Origin: Mycoemilia scoparia
Taxonomy: Eukaryota > Kickxellomycota > Kickxellomycetes > Kickxellales > Kickxellaceae
Direction: 5' to 3'
DNA: 36,889 bases
Assembly (NCBI GenBank): GCA_027575805.1
Contig: JANBPU010000160.1
Span: 1-36,889 of the forward strand
The translations under genes and the position numbers were made by a program. The notes under the pieces are model-generated. The model was not told the DNA's origin. It was given only the letters and a program-made list of their open reading frames with translations, and searched no databases. Numbering within the stretch: position 1 is the first letter of the stretch; each line of letters begins with the position of its first letter. Positions 19,454 to 28,439 of the stretch are shown here, one piece after another.

Positions 19454-20035
19454 GAAATTGTAGGTTAAAATCTGGCAAACGTCCGAAAAAGATCCCCTGT
19501 TCTTTTTAGTCTGGATAAAGGAATACAAGTGTGCGTGTGTGTGTTGGGCAACACAGTATTGTGACGCCGACCGACCGAATGATTGGATATGTGATTGGGT
19601 GGTGGCAAAAGGTTAAAAAGGCAGTAATATCGAAGTTGAACTGGAATTATCTGACAACAACAAAAGCCTACGAATCGTTGTTACACAGACATGTAAGTGC
19701 GGGTACTCTGACTGCTTTGGTGGTGGCCATCGTTGCAGAGGGCTGCCGTCAAATACTAAACTCTTGCAGATAGTTTATATATAAATTAATCATTAGGCCC
19801 ACCACCACCATCATCATCATCATCATAACTACCAGTTCCTTTCATTCTCTGCTGCTCTTTATAATAAATAATCTGTGACCCAGAAATAATTCTCATGACT
19901 TTCATCTCTTCTTGCCTTTGCTTTTATATTTAATTCCTTTTTTTATACATATATACACTCTCGCTTTTTATTCCATTCATTTTAGACACCGCCACTGCAG
20001 ATATACACATACTTGTACCCAGAGAGGCATAGAGA
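18231..20035. other. Intergenic between receptor and UBTD gene
   Basis: 3' flank of the receptor gene, then AG-rich tracts (19191-19211 and 19411-19441), then the upstream region of the UBTD homologue. One small frame with a strong splice donor (19579-19773) is listed separately. Nothing else coding is visible. Confidence 0.6.
19579..19773 (+). CDS. Small ORF upstream of UBTD gene, possible uORF
   Basis: 64 codons from ATG 19579: a basic, Trp-containing start (MIGYVIGWWQKVKKAVISKL) and a short hydrophobic stretch near the end (GTLTALVVAIVAEG). A consensus donor GTAAGT sits inside it at 19693, and a TTTTAG acceptor lies at 19981-19985. If spliced, the frame would run on to a stop at 20079-20081, overlapping the main ATG at 20036 in another frame. 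It may be a leader uORF or chance; no family resemblance. Confidence 0.25.
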   Translation: MIGYVIGWWQKVKKAVISKLNWNYLTTTKAYESLLHRHVSAGTLTALVVAIVAEGCRQILNSCR

Positions 20036-22440
20036 ATGGGGTGTTGTTTTTCAAGTACACTGGAACGGGATTTATTGCTAGTCAATGATCAATACCATGC
20101 GCCCGAAGGGTTTGCTACTTCAGGAGGTCGGGCCATATTATTTAATAGGTACGATAATACCCATGGGGCCAGACGGGGTGCCCAAAGAGCTCGAGGCACC
20201 AGGGGGACAGCCAGGAGAAGAAGAGGCGGTGCAAATAATGGTAGCAGTGGCAGTAGTAGCCAAGCTAACAACAGTGATATTGATGAAACCACCAACCACA
20301 ACGTTGTTAGTCACCACGAGGATGACGATGATGGGAATCAAAGTCAAAGAAATCGCCGTAGACGCCAGCGTCGTCGTCGTCACCATTATCCTCAGTATAG
20401 TCATTATCCACATGGCAGATATTACCGAGAAATTGACGAATATGAGGGCCTGACCAATACTCCAAACACACCTCATAATGGCCGCATCGATAGTACTGGT
20501 AATAATAACAACAACAGCAGCAGCAGCGTTAGTCAGCAAACGATTGCCCAACCACCGATACTCAGAAGACGCAACACTAATGGCCGAAGACGGCATCCTG
20601 GTCATGATGTGTTTCTTTGTGGTGGAACCACCACTTCCGCTGGTACTGGCAACAATGTCAATAGTCCTACAACAATTACTACCACCACTACTATGACAAC
20701 AACAATTACTACTTTGCCGATTTTTGCTACTTCGTCAAACCGAGGTAAATATCTCCATATATCTTATGATTCTTTTTCTCTGGATATCGGATGTGTGTGG
20801 TTGAGATGTATCTGGTCCAGAAATATTAATTTATCATAGTACTGGAGAAAGAGGGTCAGCATGTGATATGTCACTGGATAAAATATTCTACCGAATATAT
20901 ATACATATAAACTTATATCTATATATTAATTTATGTCATGTGTTTTTTTCTTTTTAACCACCATCTTATCTATCTATGGCCAACAACTGTACTGGCGACT
21001 TTAACTATATATTCCTGGACGTGTGTGACTTTAGATGTTAATCCTCGTGACATCGATTTGGGCAAATCTTTAAGATGGAAAGCTAAACCCGCATTGACTT
21101 TACGTGAGCTTGAAAATCAGAGACGGATATTCTGGGAAACCGCACCTGCTTATGAAGTAAGTAACCACATCATCTCCTATGTTTTTATTTGTCTTGGTTA
21201 TTCAGAGCAAAAGAAATGTCAGAGAAACAAGCAGATCCAACCAATAACCGCAATTGTGTGTTTAAATGCATTACAATACAAATATGCATGCATGCATTCA
21301 TTATCTTTAATTCACTTCACAACCGCCAAACACACACACCCTGGCTAACTCTCCCCCGCATTTCGGTCTGGATTGGTTTTGTAGGGAAGAGCAGAAATCT
21401 GGCAAGCATTGGAGCAAATATGCACAACTAACGACGAGATATTTGCTGCTGCCATAATCGAAAGTGCCAATATCAAGGTTCCAACTGGTCGGCTGTATGA
21501 TGGATGTTACGATGAGCTGGGTAATCGGTATTTGATTCCTTCGTATTGTTTCTCTATACCCAGCAATATCATTAAAACGGACAACGCTACCGACACCACC
21601 ACCACCACCAACACTACTACTAACAATGGTGGTGGTGGGATTACGCCGGTGTATATTAGAAATACTCTTACCAACCAAACTATCATCACCCCATCACCCA
21701 GCACCAATAACAATAACAATAACAATAATGGCAGCACTGGTGGAGATGTTGTTCAACGTGATGACATGACTGTAATTAGCGCTGATGGTATATTAAATAA
21801 CCCAACAACATCTGATACTCCAACCACCTCCGTACCCAATAGTAATCCCACCGATAATGATGATGATGATAACAATAATAATAATAGTAGTAGTAGTAGT
21901 AATAGCAATGATAATAGCAACATTGTGGTTTCTAAAAATCAAAGTCACAGTCACAACAACCTCATTGCTTCAACAACATCTTCATCTTCTATCATGAATA
22001 CCGCCAATAATAATAATAATAATCGACAAAGATCTCCATCAACTTCAACAGCAACAACCACAAACTATAGCAACTACCATCTTCATCATAATCATCATCA
22101 TCTCAATAATTCCATAATAACTCCAGTTCCAATCCCACTAAACCACCACAACCATACCTCAAACGATCAACCAACAACCCAAGTCTATAAACAAGAAGAT
22201 TGGGGACTAGGTTTGATAATCCGTCTAAACACTGGTAAAGATGTTGCTTTGAGAGTTCACCCAAATTCGACGCTAAATGATGTACTGATGAATCTGATTG
22301 AAAAAGAAAAATGGAATCCGGCGCAAACCATGATCAAATTTTTTTATTTGGGTAAATTGTTGGATTTGGAGTCGAGGGTTGTGTATGATTTGGGTGTTTC
22401 TGAGGGATCTGTTATTCAAGCCTTGTATTATTCTATATAA
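20036..22440 (+). CDS. Ubiquitin domain-containing protein, UBTD1/UBTD2 (DC-UbP) homologue
   Basis: Three exons: 20036-20744, 21035-21156, 21385-22440; 628 aa; donors GTAAAT and GTAAGT; phases 1 and 0. It begins MGCCFSS, a consensus N-myristoylation site (Gly2) with adjacent palmitoylatable Cys3 and Cys4, so plasma-membrane or endomembrane attachment is likely. Residues about 239-330 are the DC-UbP N-terminal domain: LRWKAKPALTLRELENQRR, IFWETAPAYEGRAEIW, and CYDELGNRYLIPSYC. About 549-628 is a ubiquitin-like fold (IIRLNTGKDVALRVHPNSTL, IKFFYLGKLLD, GSVIQALYY). Animal UBTD proteins are about 230 aa and act in ubiquitin-pathway regulation. The extra length here is an Arg/His/Asn-rich N-terminal segment (about 40-235) and a roughly 210-residue Asn/Ser/Thr/His linker between the two domains. 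No terminal diglycine is present, so it is not a conjugated modifier. Confidence 0.9.
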
Positions 22441-22611
22441 ATAAAGATTGTTGTGATGGAGGTTGTGTGTGTGTGTGTGTGTGTAGAGATTCTGTTGTGT
22501 TGTGTTTTGTTTTATTTTTGTTTTTGTAATTTATTTATTTATTTTTTTCTTTTGTCTTTATTATTATTATAATAGTAGTAGTAGTAGTAGTTATTAAATG
22601 TGATGATAGTA

Positions 22612-22756
22612 TATAGGTGATAATTTTTGAAGGGTGAATATTTATAGGGGGAATCACAGCCAAATGGATATACAGTTTTACTAGTAAACTTTCATCCTTC
22701 AAAAATAATCTCCCATATAGTTGCAATGATATTTAATTCAAAAATTATCACCTATA
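22612..22756. mobile_element. MITE (family M) with an extra outer inverted end
   Basis: The left end TATAGGTGATAATTTTTGAA (22612-22631) is perfectly complementary to TTCAAAAATTATCACCTATA at 22737-22756. A second, inner right end of the usual family type (CATCCTTCAAAAATAATC) lies at 22692-22710. The core GGGGAATCACAGCCAAATGG is the standard one. Confidence 0.8.
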
Positions 22757-22757
22757 A

Positions 22758-22886
22758 AGTGAGTTATTATATTTGGCCAATAGAATTCCTACTGATGATA
22801 TTCTTAAAATAGAGAATGATACAGGCTTTTTTGCAGATAAAATCTCTGAGCCTATTATATTGCCTTTAAACTTTATCATTGAATAA
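22758..22886 (+). pseudogene. Coding-like fragment, unidentified
   Basis: An open frame of about 42 residues without a start, ending at TAA 22884-22886. It contains YLANRIPTDDILKIENDTGF and ADKISEPIILPLNFIIE. Its composition is protein-like and unlike the simple repeats on both sides. It starts immediately after the outer MITE end, suggesting the C-terminal remnant of a gene cut by the insertion. No family recognised. Confidence 0.3.
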
Positions 22887-23050
22887 TATTTAATATCATT
22901 TTAATATCATTTTATATCATGTTTGTATCATTATACTATCATTTTAGTATCATTTTAGTATCCTTTAATATCAAGTTAGTATCATTTTATATCAAGCTAG
23001 TATCATATTGTACCATTTTAGTATCATGCTATATCATGTTAGTATAATTT
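22884..23050. repeat. Degenerate tandem array, unit about TTTAGTATCA(TT)
   Basis: About fifteen irregular occurrences of TATCA spaced 10-14 bases apart. The reverse complement (TGATACTAA) appears at about 23120 and 23187, so arms of opposite orientation flank the copy 2 promoter on its upstream side. Confidence 0.7.
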
Positions 23051-23214
23051 TTAATCAAGATATTATTTGGATACTATTAGCCCTTTTTTGAAAGTGTTTG
23101 AGAATAGATGGATAATATCATGATACTAAAATTATTGTACCAATAAATGTATGCATAATATACTGAGATACAGCCTGATATATCATGATACTAACTGATA
23201 AAAGTTCTAAAGCA

Positions 23215-23325
23215 GGAGATATGGCAGATTAGAGAGAAAACATCTAGAATGTAAATACTACCTCTATACAGTCAAATTTCAAAAATACATATAAATAGGT
23301 CTGCTGAGACCACATGAATTTTAAA
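23215..23325 (+). promoter_or_regulatory. Core promoter of family copy 2
   Basis: GAGATATGG, then TACTACCTCTATACAGTCAA, TATAAATA at 23289-23296, and the palindrome GGTCTGCTGAGACC at 23297-23310. It matches the copy 1 promoter almost base for base over about 60 positions, although the coding regions differ greatly. Confidence 0.7.
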
Positions 23326-23423
23326 ACAACAACAATTTAACAATTATTTATTTCTTTTAAACTTTAAACATAAAGCAACAACAAGAAGAATACAAATTTA
23401 ACAGTAAATTTTATAACCACAGA

Positions 23424-24067
23424 ATGATACACTTAGATAGCTTTGATGAAACTACTTTAACTTTTACCTTTGCAATGCCAAAGGTTTGTAGTGTAGTAAA
23501 TGATCAATCCTATTCATATATTGTTGAATGCATTAAGGAAGAGCGGGAGAAATTAAATAATAATTCAGATTCAAAGAACACTAAATACAATAGGAAAAAG
23601 CAGAATAAACCAGTAAGCTACAATGATTTTATTTTTTATAAAAATTTCAGAACTTTAGGGATATTAACACATTGTTGCCATTATTGATTAATTTATAGGA
23701 AAAATATCATGTTTTAGGACTAGCAAAACAAGTTGGTAATCATTATGAAAATTCAGGTTTTCTTGATGACCAAAAGATGAATGCCTACATTGATGATCTG
23801 ATTAAAGAAAATAAAGATGATAAAACTATTGAAGTTAAATTTAAAGTTTTGGAAGATAAAGAGGGTAGTCGTAAAAATGGTCCAACAACTATTGTAGTAT
23901 TATTGATCTCTAACAAAGAAGATTTTGATTATGTAAAAATTTCAAAACCTAGTACCAAATATCCTCTTTCTACTAACTCACCATTAATGCAATCTCTAGA
24001 TAATCCTTTTGATGATGATTATGATGAGAAAAACTATTATTTTATGAACAATCTCCAACCATGGTAA
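23424..24067 (+). CDS. Unknown protein, family copy 2 (two exons, diverged)
   Basis: Exon 1 is 23424-23612 (63 codons, MIHLDSFDETTLTFTFAM..., with YIVECIKEEREKL matching copy 1 VECIKENGGKL). The 86-nt intron is 23613-23698 (donor GTAAGC, acceptor TTTATAG). Exon 2 is 23699-24067, giving 185 aa. Exon 2 contains YIDDLIKENKDDKTIEVKFK, matching copy 1 YINSLIRNNKNDELIKVEL. If the earlier acceptors TTTCAG (23650) or the equivalent of copy 1 (23658) were used, the frame would stop at the TAG 23696-23698, so I chose the later acceptor. Copies 1 and 3 continue into an acidic tail; here the frame stops at the edge of a repeat-rich segment, and a likely detached tail lies at 24855-25109. It may be a functional shortened gene or a decaying one. 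Confidence 0.5.
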
Positions 24068-24854
24068 GGACAGCAGGGCTATCCTCCTAGCCAGTCACTG
24101 GCTAGGAGAAGCCAAGCAATACCCCTGGGGGGAACAAGTACCCTGTTAGGCCATGACCATTTACACCCACATACAATAACCCAGAATGATTCTGGGTGAT
24201 TCTTGGTTGATCAGAATGATTCAGGATGATTCCAAATTATAGTGATCTATCTATTTTCATTAGTACTTTCTTTTATTAACAGTTTTATAATAATTTTTGA
24301 GAAAAACATTCTCATTTTACCTTTATATAATCATATTGTTATTTATTTAAATAAAGTTATGGTTGAAAGGATTTGAAAGAGTACAAATTATTTCTATTCA
24401 TACATAAGTTTTCCCTAAGCAATTCATTAGTGCTTCATTCTACTTTTCACCCATTCTGAATGATTCATTCCCATTCATTTCTATCCCTATCCATTCTGAA
24501 CTATTCCTTATCGTTCAGAATCATTCCTTCTTGTTCTGAATCATTCAGATTCATTCAAAATGATTCCTTTTCATTCAGGACCATTCTTAATGGTACTGAA
24601 TCCTCTTATAAGACTTTTCTACAACTCCCTGTCAGGCCTGGTTTATCCCCAACCACCTTGGCCTGTCACAGCTATTTTATCAGGATTCATTTTACCATCT
24701 TTAAATCTAAGGATATAACTTTTCTTGTAGCATATAAATCTTGCCATCTTTAAATTTTGAAGAAAAATGAATAACAATTCAAAGATTAAATTGAAAAAAT
24801 GTAAAATGAAGATTTTTTTAAAAATTTAGAAATTCAAAAAAATTCTCAAAACCT
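24068..24854. repeat. Insert with hairpin and GAATGATTC-type arrays, between copy 2 and its probable tail
   Basis: Starts with a perfect hairpin, CTCCTAGCCAG-TCA-CTGGCTAGGAG, at 24084-24108. GAATGATTC-type words follow at about 24171-24232, then plain AT-rich DNA, then complementary-orientation words (GAATCATTC, CATTCTGAA) at about 24449-24602. CCCTGTTAGGCC (about 24141) and CCCTGTCAGGCC (about 24628) occur near opposite ends. It has no reading frame worth calling. It looks like an inserted non-autonomous element but I cannot define termini. Confidence 0.5.
24084..24108. repeat. Perfect 11-bp stem, 3-nt loop hairpin
   Basis: CTCCTAGCCAG and CTGGCTAGGAG are exact reverse complements around TCA. 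It begins 17 bases after the copy 2 stop codon, so it would form in that transcript's 3' UTR. Confidence 0.85.
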
Positions 24855-25109
24855 ATGGGAGGTGATTGTAATAAAAAAAAAGTAAATGATAGCAATAATA
24901 CCAGTGAATATGAAGATGTAGGCAAAGCACAAGCACCACTGCAAGGTAAAAAGGAAGTGACATGGGAAGACAAAGAGACTGATGCTGAGGATAGTTGTCA
25001 TAGAAATGTACAAGCCGATGATAATTCATATATCACTGATTCTATAAACGATAAAGATTATGCTGAGTTTAATTTTACTGATGATAAAAATGATATAGAT
25101 AGAGTTTAA
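24855..25109 (+). pseudogene. Probable detached 3' part of family copy 2
   Basis: 84-residue open frame ending at TAA 25107-25109. Its end (DDNSYITDSINDKDYAEFNF) matches the end of copy 1 (DNDSDITDSMNEENH). The DNA similarity continues past the copy 1 stop codon: GAGTTTAATT...GATTATAAAATGATA in copy 1 aligns with GAGTTTAATT...GATGATAAAAATGATA here. The ancestral family protein therefore probably ended with this acidic segment. It is separated from copy 2 exon 2 by about 790 bases of repeats. An intron between them (donor GTAAGG at 24065, acceptor TTTAG at 24829) would create a TGA at the junction, so I treat it as detached. Independent translation from ATG 24855 is possible. Confidence 0.4.
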
Positions 25110-25318
25110 AACACTCTAGTCGAATATCAAGTATATTACTCCAATCAACCAAGATGATTCCACTACAATGAGAACCCATTTTTCCTATCATATAATAGCT
25201 ATGCTACCACTACAAAAGTTACTTTTATTATAGTTTATATTAGATTTCTTTACAAATACTAAATAAACATAATGGAAAAAATATAACAAGAACTTTATCA
25301 TTATTATCTGTCTGTGTG

Positions 25319-26957
25319 CTAATATCCATGAACAATGGGCTGAGCTTCATCCCACGGTCCATGGATTTTATTCTTATACCTCTGCACCCAAATCAACCAA
25401 ATAGGGCAAATAAAGGTAATAAACAAGGTTCCAAATATTTGCACGACCGTAATGACTTTGGCGATTGGGTAAAACAAGCAAGCAGCCAACGTTGCCAAAA
25501 ATGCCGTAATAAGCACAGTGGCTTTTGACGATATTCCCTTCAAATATCGTCGAGAAATCGGAAACAGTCCAAACCATTCAAGAGCAAATATCAGGAATGC
25601 CCATACGTCGCCGTCGTTTTCAAGTCGAGATGCCAAGAGGACTGCAGCGAATACTGCCGCGTTTAAGGAGATACTTCCAGGAAACCGGATATTGGTCAAA
25701 TTGGAACTGCTGTAGTCGTGGAAGGCTAGGTTTACACAGAAACAGAGGACGCTTAGAGCCCAGATTGTGTCGCTGCTGGTATCGGATGTCAAGGTGCGGA
25801 GGATCGGGGAGAGGCCGAGAAGGAGAAGGACAAAGAAGACGGCGCCTTTGAGCATTTTGAGACGGAAGACACGGCGTTCGAAGGTTTCGAGGTATACGTT
25901 GATAGAATCCCACATGAAGCAGCCAAGGATTGTGGACAGCCCACTCCACCATTGGAGTGTCACGCTGCTTAGTTCTTGCCGGAATAGGTAGATGAATATT
26001 GACACGAAGACTAGGATGCTTGAGATGTGTTGGGTTATGGCGGTGGATTGCATTACTACTTCCCAGTAGTCGTATATCTGGACATTGACTATAGTTTTAA
26101 TATGATATGATTATGAATTGATTAGTTAGTTAGTTTGTTGTTGCGGTGGTGGTGGTGGTGGTATGTGTGGGGAAAGAAGAATACTAATTAGTAAACAATC
26201 TTTATACGGTTTTGTGCGAATGGGTAGGATATATACTTGCCATTTTTTTGTAGCTGCATTAGGAATGTATCATCTACATGTGAATCCGAATAATCTTGTT
26301 TAATGTACAATAGTTTTCGCCATTTCTTTTTTCTTTGGTTTGGTTTGTTTGATGTGGAGTTTTGGACATGATCTTGTTTCTGTAGTTTCTGCTGCTCTTG
26401 AAATTGCTTGTCGTTGATACCTCCCACATCTTGCCCATCTTCTTTTAATTCCTGCTGTTCTTGAATCATTTCCTGAACTTCATCTCTCAACCCTCTCAAA
26501 TTGGAGTGATAATAATACCCATCACTACCTTCTTGGGTGTAATCATTAATATTGTCGCTTGGCGTCGTATAATTTGATTTTCGATTTCTTAATAGCGATT
26601 TTGGTGACTGTTGTCTTTGAAACTTGGAGCCTTGTGGATTTAATGGAGAGCTACTACTCCAACCAGTATTATTTGTATACGTATTTACTGGGACATATTT
26701 TTCATCGGCTTCTCCTCCTCCAGTAGTGGTAGAGTTATTGTTGCTATTATTATTATTCGAATCTTTTGTTGGACTGGAATTGGGATTTTGTGTTGAATTG
26801 CTTGTTCTTTTGGATATCTGTACATTTTAATAGCATTATAGTAAAATCAATAGTGTTTAACACGAAATACTGTTGTCTATTGAAATTCTTAGTATACTCA
26901 ACTCACCCTTTGTAATATCGATGGCTTTAGGGATATTCCCAGTTTGTTTGGCAACAT
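25319..26957 (-). CDS. GPI2: GPI-GlcNAc transferase subunit GPI2/PIG-C
   Basis: Three exons on the minus strand: 26957-26907, 26817-26241, 26088-25319; 465 aa. The enzyme complex transfers GlcNAc to phosphatidylinositol on the ER cytosolic face, the first step of GPI-anchor synthesis. Conserved PIG-C features: WRKLLYIKQDYSDSHVDDTF with FLMQLQKN at the end of exon 2; VQIYDYWEVV; NLAFHDYSSS; the block FPGSISLNAAVFAAVLLASR; and C-terminal KIHGPWDEAQP. Several membrane spans fill exon 3. The first about 150 residues are a Ser/Asn/Gln-rich extension not needed by the family. Intron 1 is 26906-26818 (GTGAGT). Intron 2, 26240-26089, starts GCAAGT and ends CTATAG: a GC-AG intron. This choice aligns residue for residue with the family, whereas the nearby GT donor breaks the frame. 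Confidence 0.9.
26089..26240 (-). other. GC-AG intron of GPI2
   Basis: Donor GCAAGTATAT (read on minus), acceptor CTATAG. CTAAC/CTAAT branch-like motifs lie about 40 bases upstream of the acceptor. 152 nt. Phase 1, joining G|TC to give valine in the sequence QKNVNVQIYDYW. Confidence 0.8.
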
Positions 26958-27552
26958 GACAATGTGATTATTATGATTATTTAACGATGATGGTGATATG
27001 CAAATGGTTTGAGTTTGGGCTATGTGTTTATCATTGTTTTTGGCTTGTAAAAGATAAGAGATAGTAGAGTAAATAATTCAAGTGGCTTATTAATATCTTA
27101 TTTGACTCCCTCCCTGATACTTTGTTTCATTACAATCAACAATAATATTAGCTTCAAGATATAAATTTGTGAAAAAGCGAAATGAATATTATGGGTGGTG
27201 ATATACTGGATTCTTTTAAATAATACATTATTTGAATTGCTATTAATCCAATTCTACTATCATTCCTATACTATAAAATACTTTTGTAAACGACCATCAT
27301 TTTTTCTTATTAGTAGTAGTAATTATTTTTGAACTCGTAAAAAAATGCCACACTTTTAATGACTGTGAACTAAATATACTCATGTCATCGCTGAAGTAAA
27401 GAATTTGGTGACCTCAAAGAACGTTGTGACCATGAAGTATATGTTAAAATATCAAAAAATGATGTAATAGCAGAGAATCCAAAAAAAACTTAATAATCAT
27501 AGCTGTGCTACACTAAAGTTTGTTGCTAATCAATATTATCATATGACACTGA

Positions 27553-27675
27553 CAAATGGATCATAATTTTTGAAGGGTGAATTTTGGGGACCAGTGATTA
27601 TAGGGGGAATCACAGCCAAATGGATATCCAGTTTTACTAGTGAACTTTCACCCTTCAAAAATTATTACCCAAATT
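27553..27675. mobile_element. MITE (family M), best-preserved copy
   Basis: Left end CATAATTTTTGAAGGGTGAA, right end TTTCACCCTTCAAAAATTAT. The core has GGGGGAATCACAGCC and two perfect palindromes, TGGATATCCA and TTTACTAGT(A/G)AA (the last base pair here is changed). About 123 bp. No open frame. Confidence 0.85.
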
Positions 27676-28439
27676 GTTGAAGACATCTTTAAATAAACAT
27701 ATATATATATATATATATATGATTTTCTGATGGGAATAAATACATTAGATATCCAATATTAACCAGTAACTTTTTATCTCTAATATATTCACCAACCCAC
27801 ACATACATGTCCATTCTCACAGCTAAAGCCAGATGGTCAATAAAAGCCATGGCAATATAACATCATGCAAACTACAGACACTTGAACTACGACGAACACC
27901 TTTATCTTGATATTAATCGATGGCTGGTGATATATGTATTTTCAGACAAGCAGCAATGATATTAGAATGCTACACGTGGTTTAAGCCACACGGGTTTGAA
28001 TACACAGATGACCTCCGACACAACCTTCGGTTAACCAGGCAAAGCAGAGGCCAAAGCCAACGCAATGTTCATAACCAATTTAAAAAACGGGTTTTTGGGG
28101 CTGTATGGTTGATGTGTGATTAAAGCATGGAATATTGAATAGTTACATAAAGGAATAAAATGGCCGAACAAAAAATACATTACATTATTAAAATGTTTTA
28201 TGATTTTATATGTTGTGTAGTGTAGTAGTATTTGCAATTGCGAAGGTTTGGCAGAATAAGAATTTTTGCAAAACAACCAACAATAATAATAATAATAATA
28301 ATAGCAATAGCGAGGACGACGTTGAGAACACGACAACACCGATAATAATGATAATAATGATAATAATAACTGTATGGAGCCAATACAAGCCAATAATTCC
28401 AAATTGAACGCCCCAACGCTGGCAAATTTGTTCAGAGTT

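Larger units (their letters stand above)
22441..23213. other. Repeat-rich gap between UBTD gene and family copy 2
   Basis: Contains a TG tract (about 22464-22485), a MITE (22612-22756), a short coding-like fragment (22758-22886) and a degenerate TATCA array (about 22884-23050), each listed separately. Confidence 0.7.

Noticed and set aside
24065..24829. Intron joining copy 2 exon 2 to the frame at 24855
   Set aside because: GTAAGG and TTTAG signals exist, but the junction would read TG|A, a stop codon.
26188..26240. GT donor at 26235 (GTATAT) for GPI2 intron 2
   Set aside because: It would leave phase 2, and joining to the only nearby acceptor (26089-26090) shifts the frame; the GC donor keeps the family alignment.
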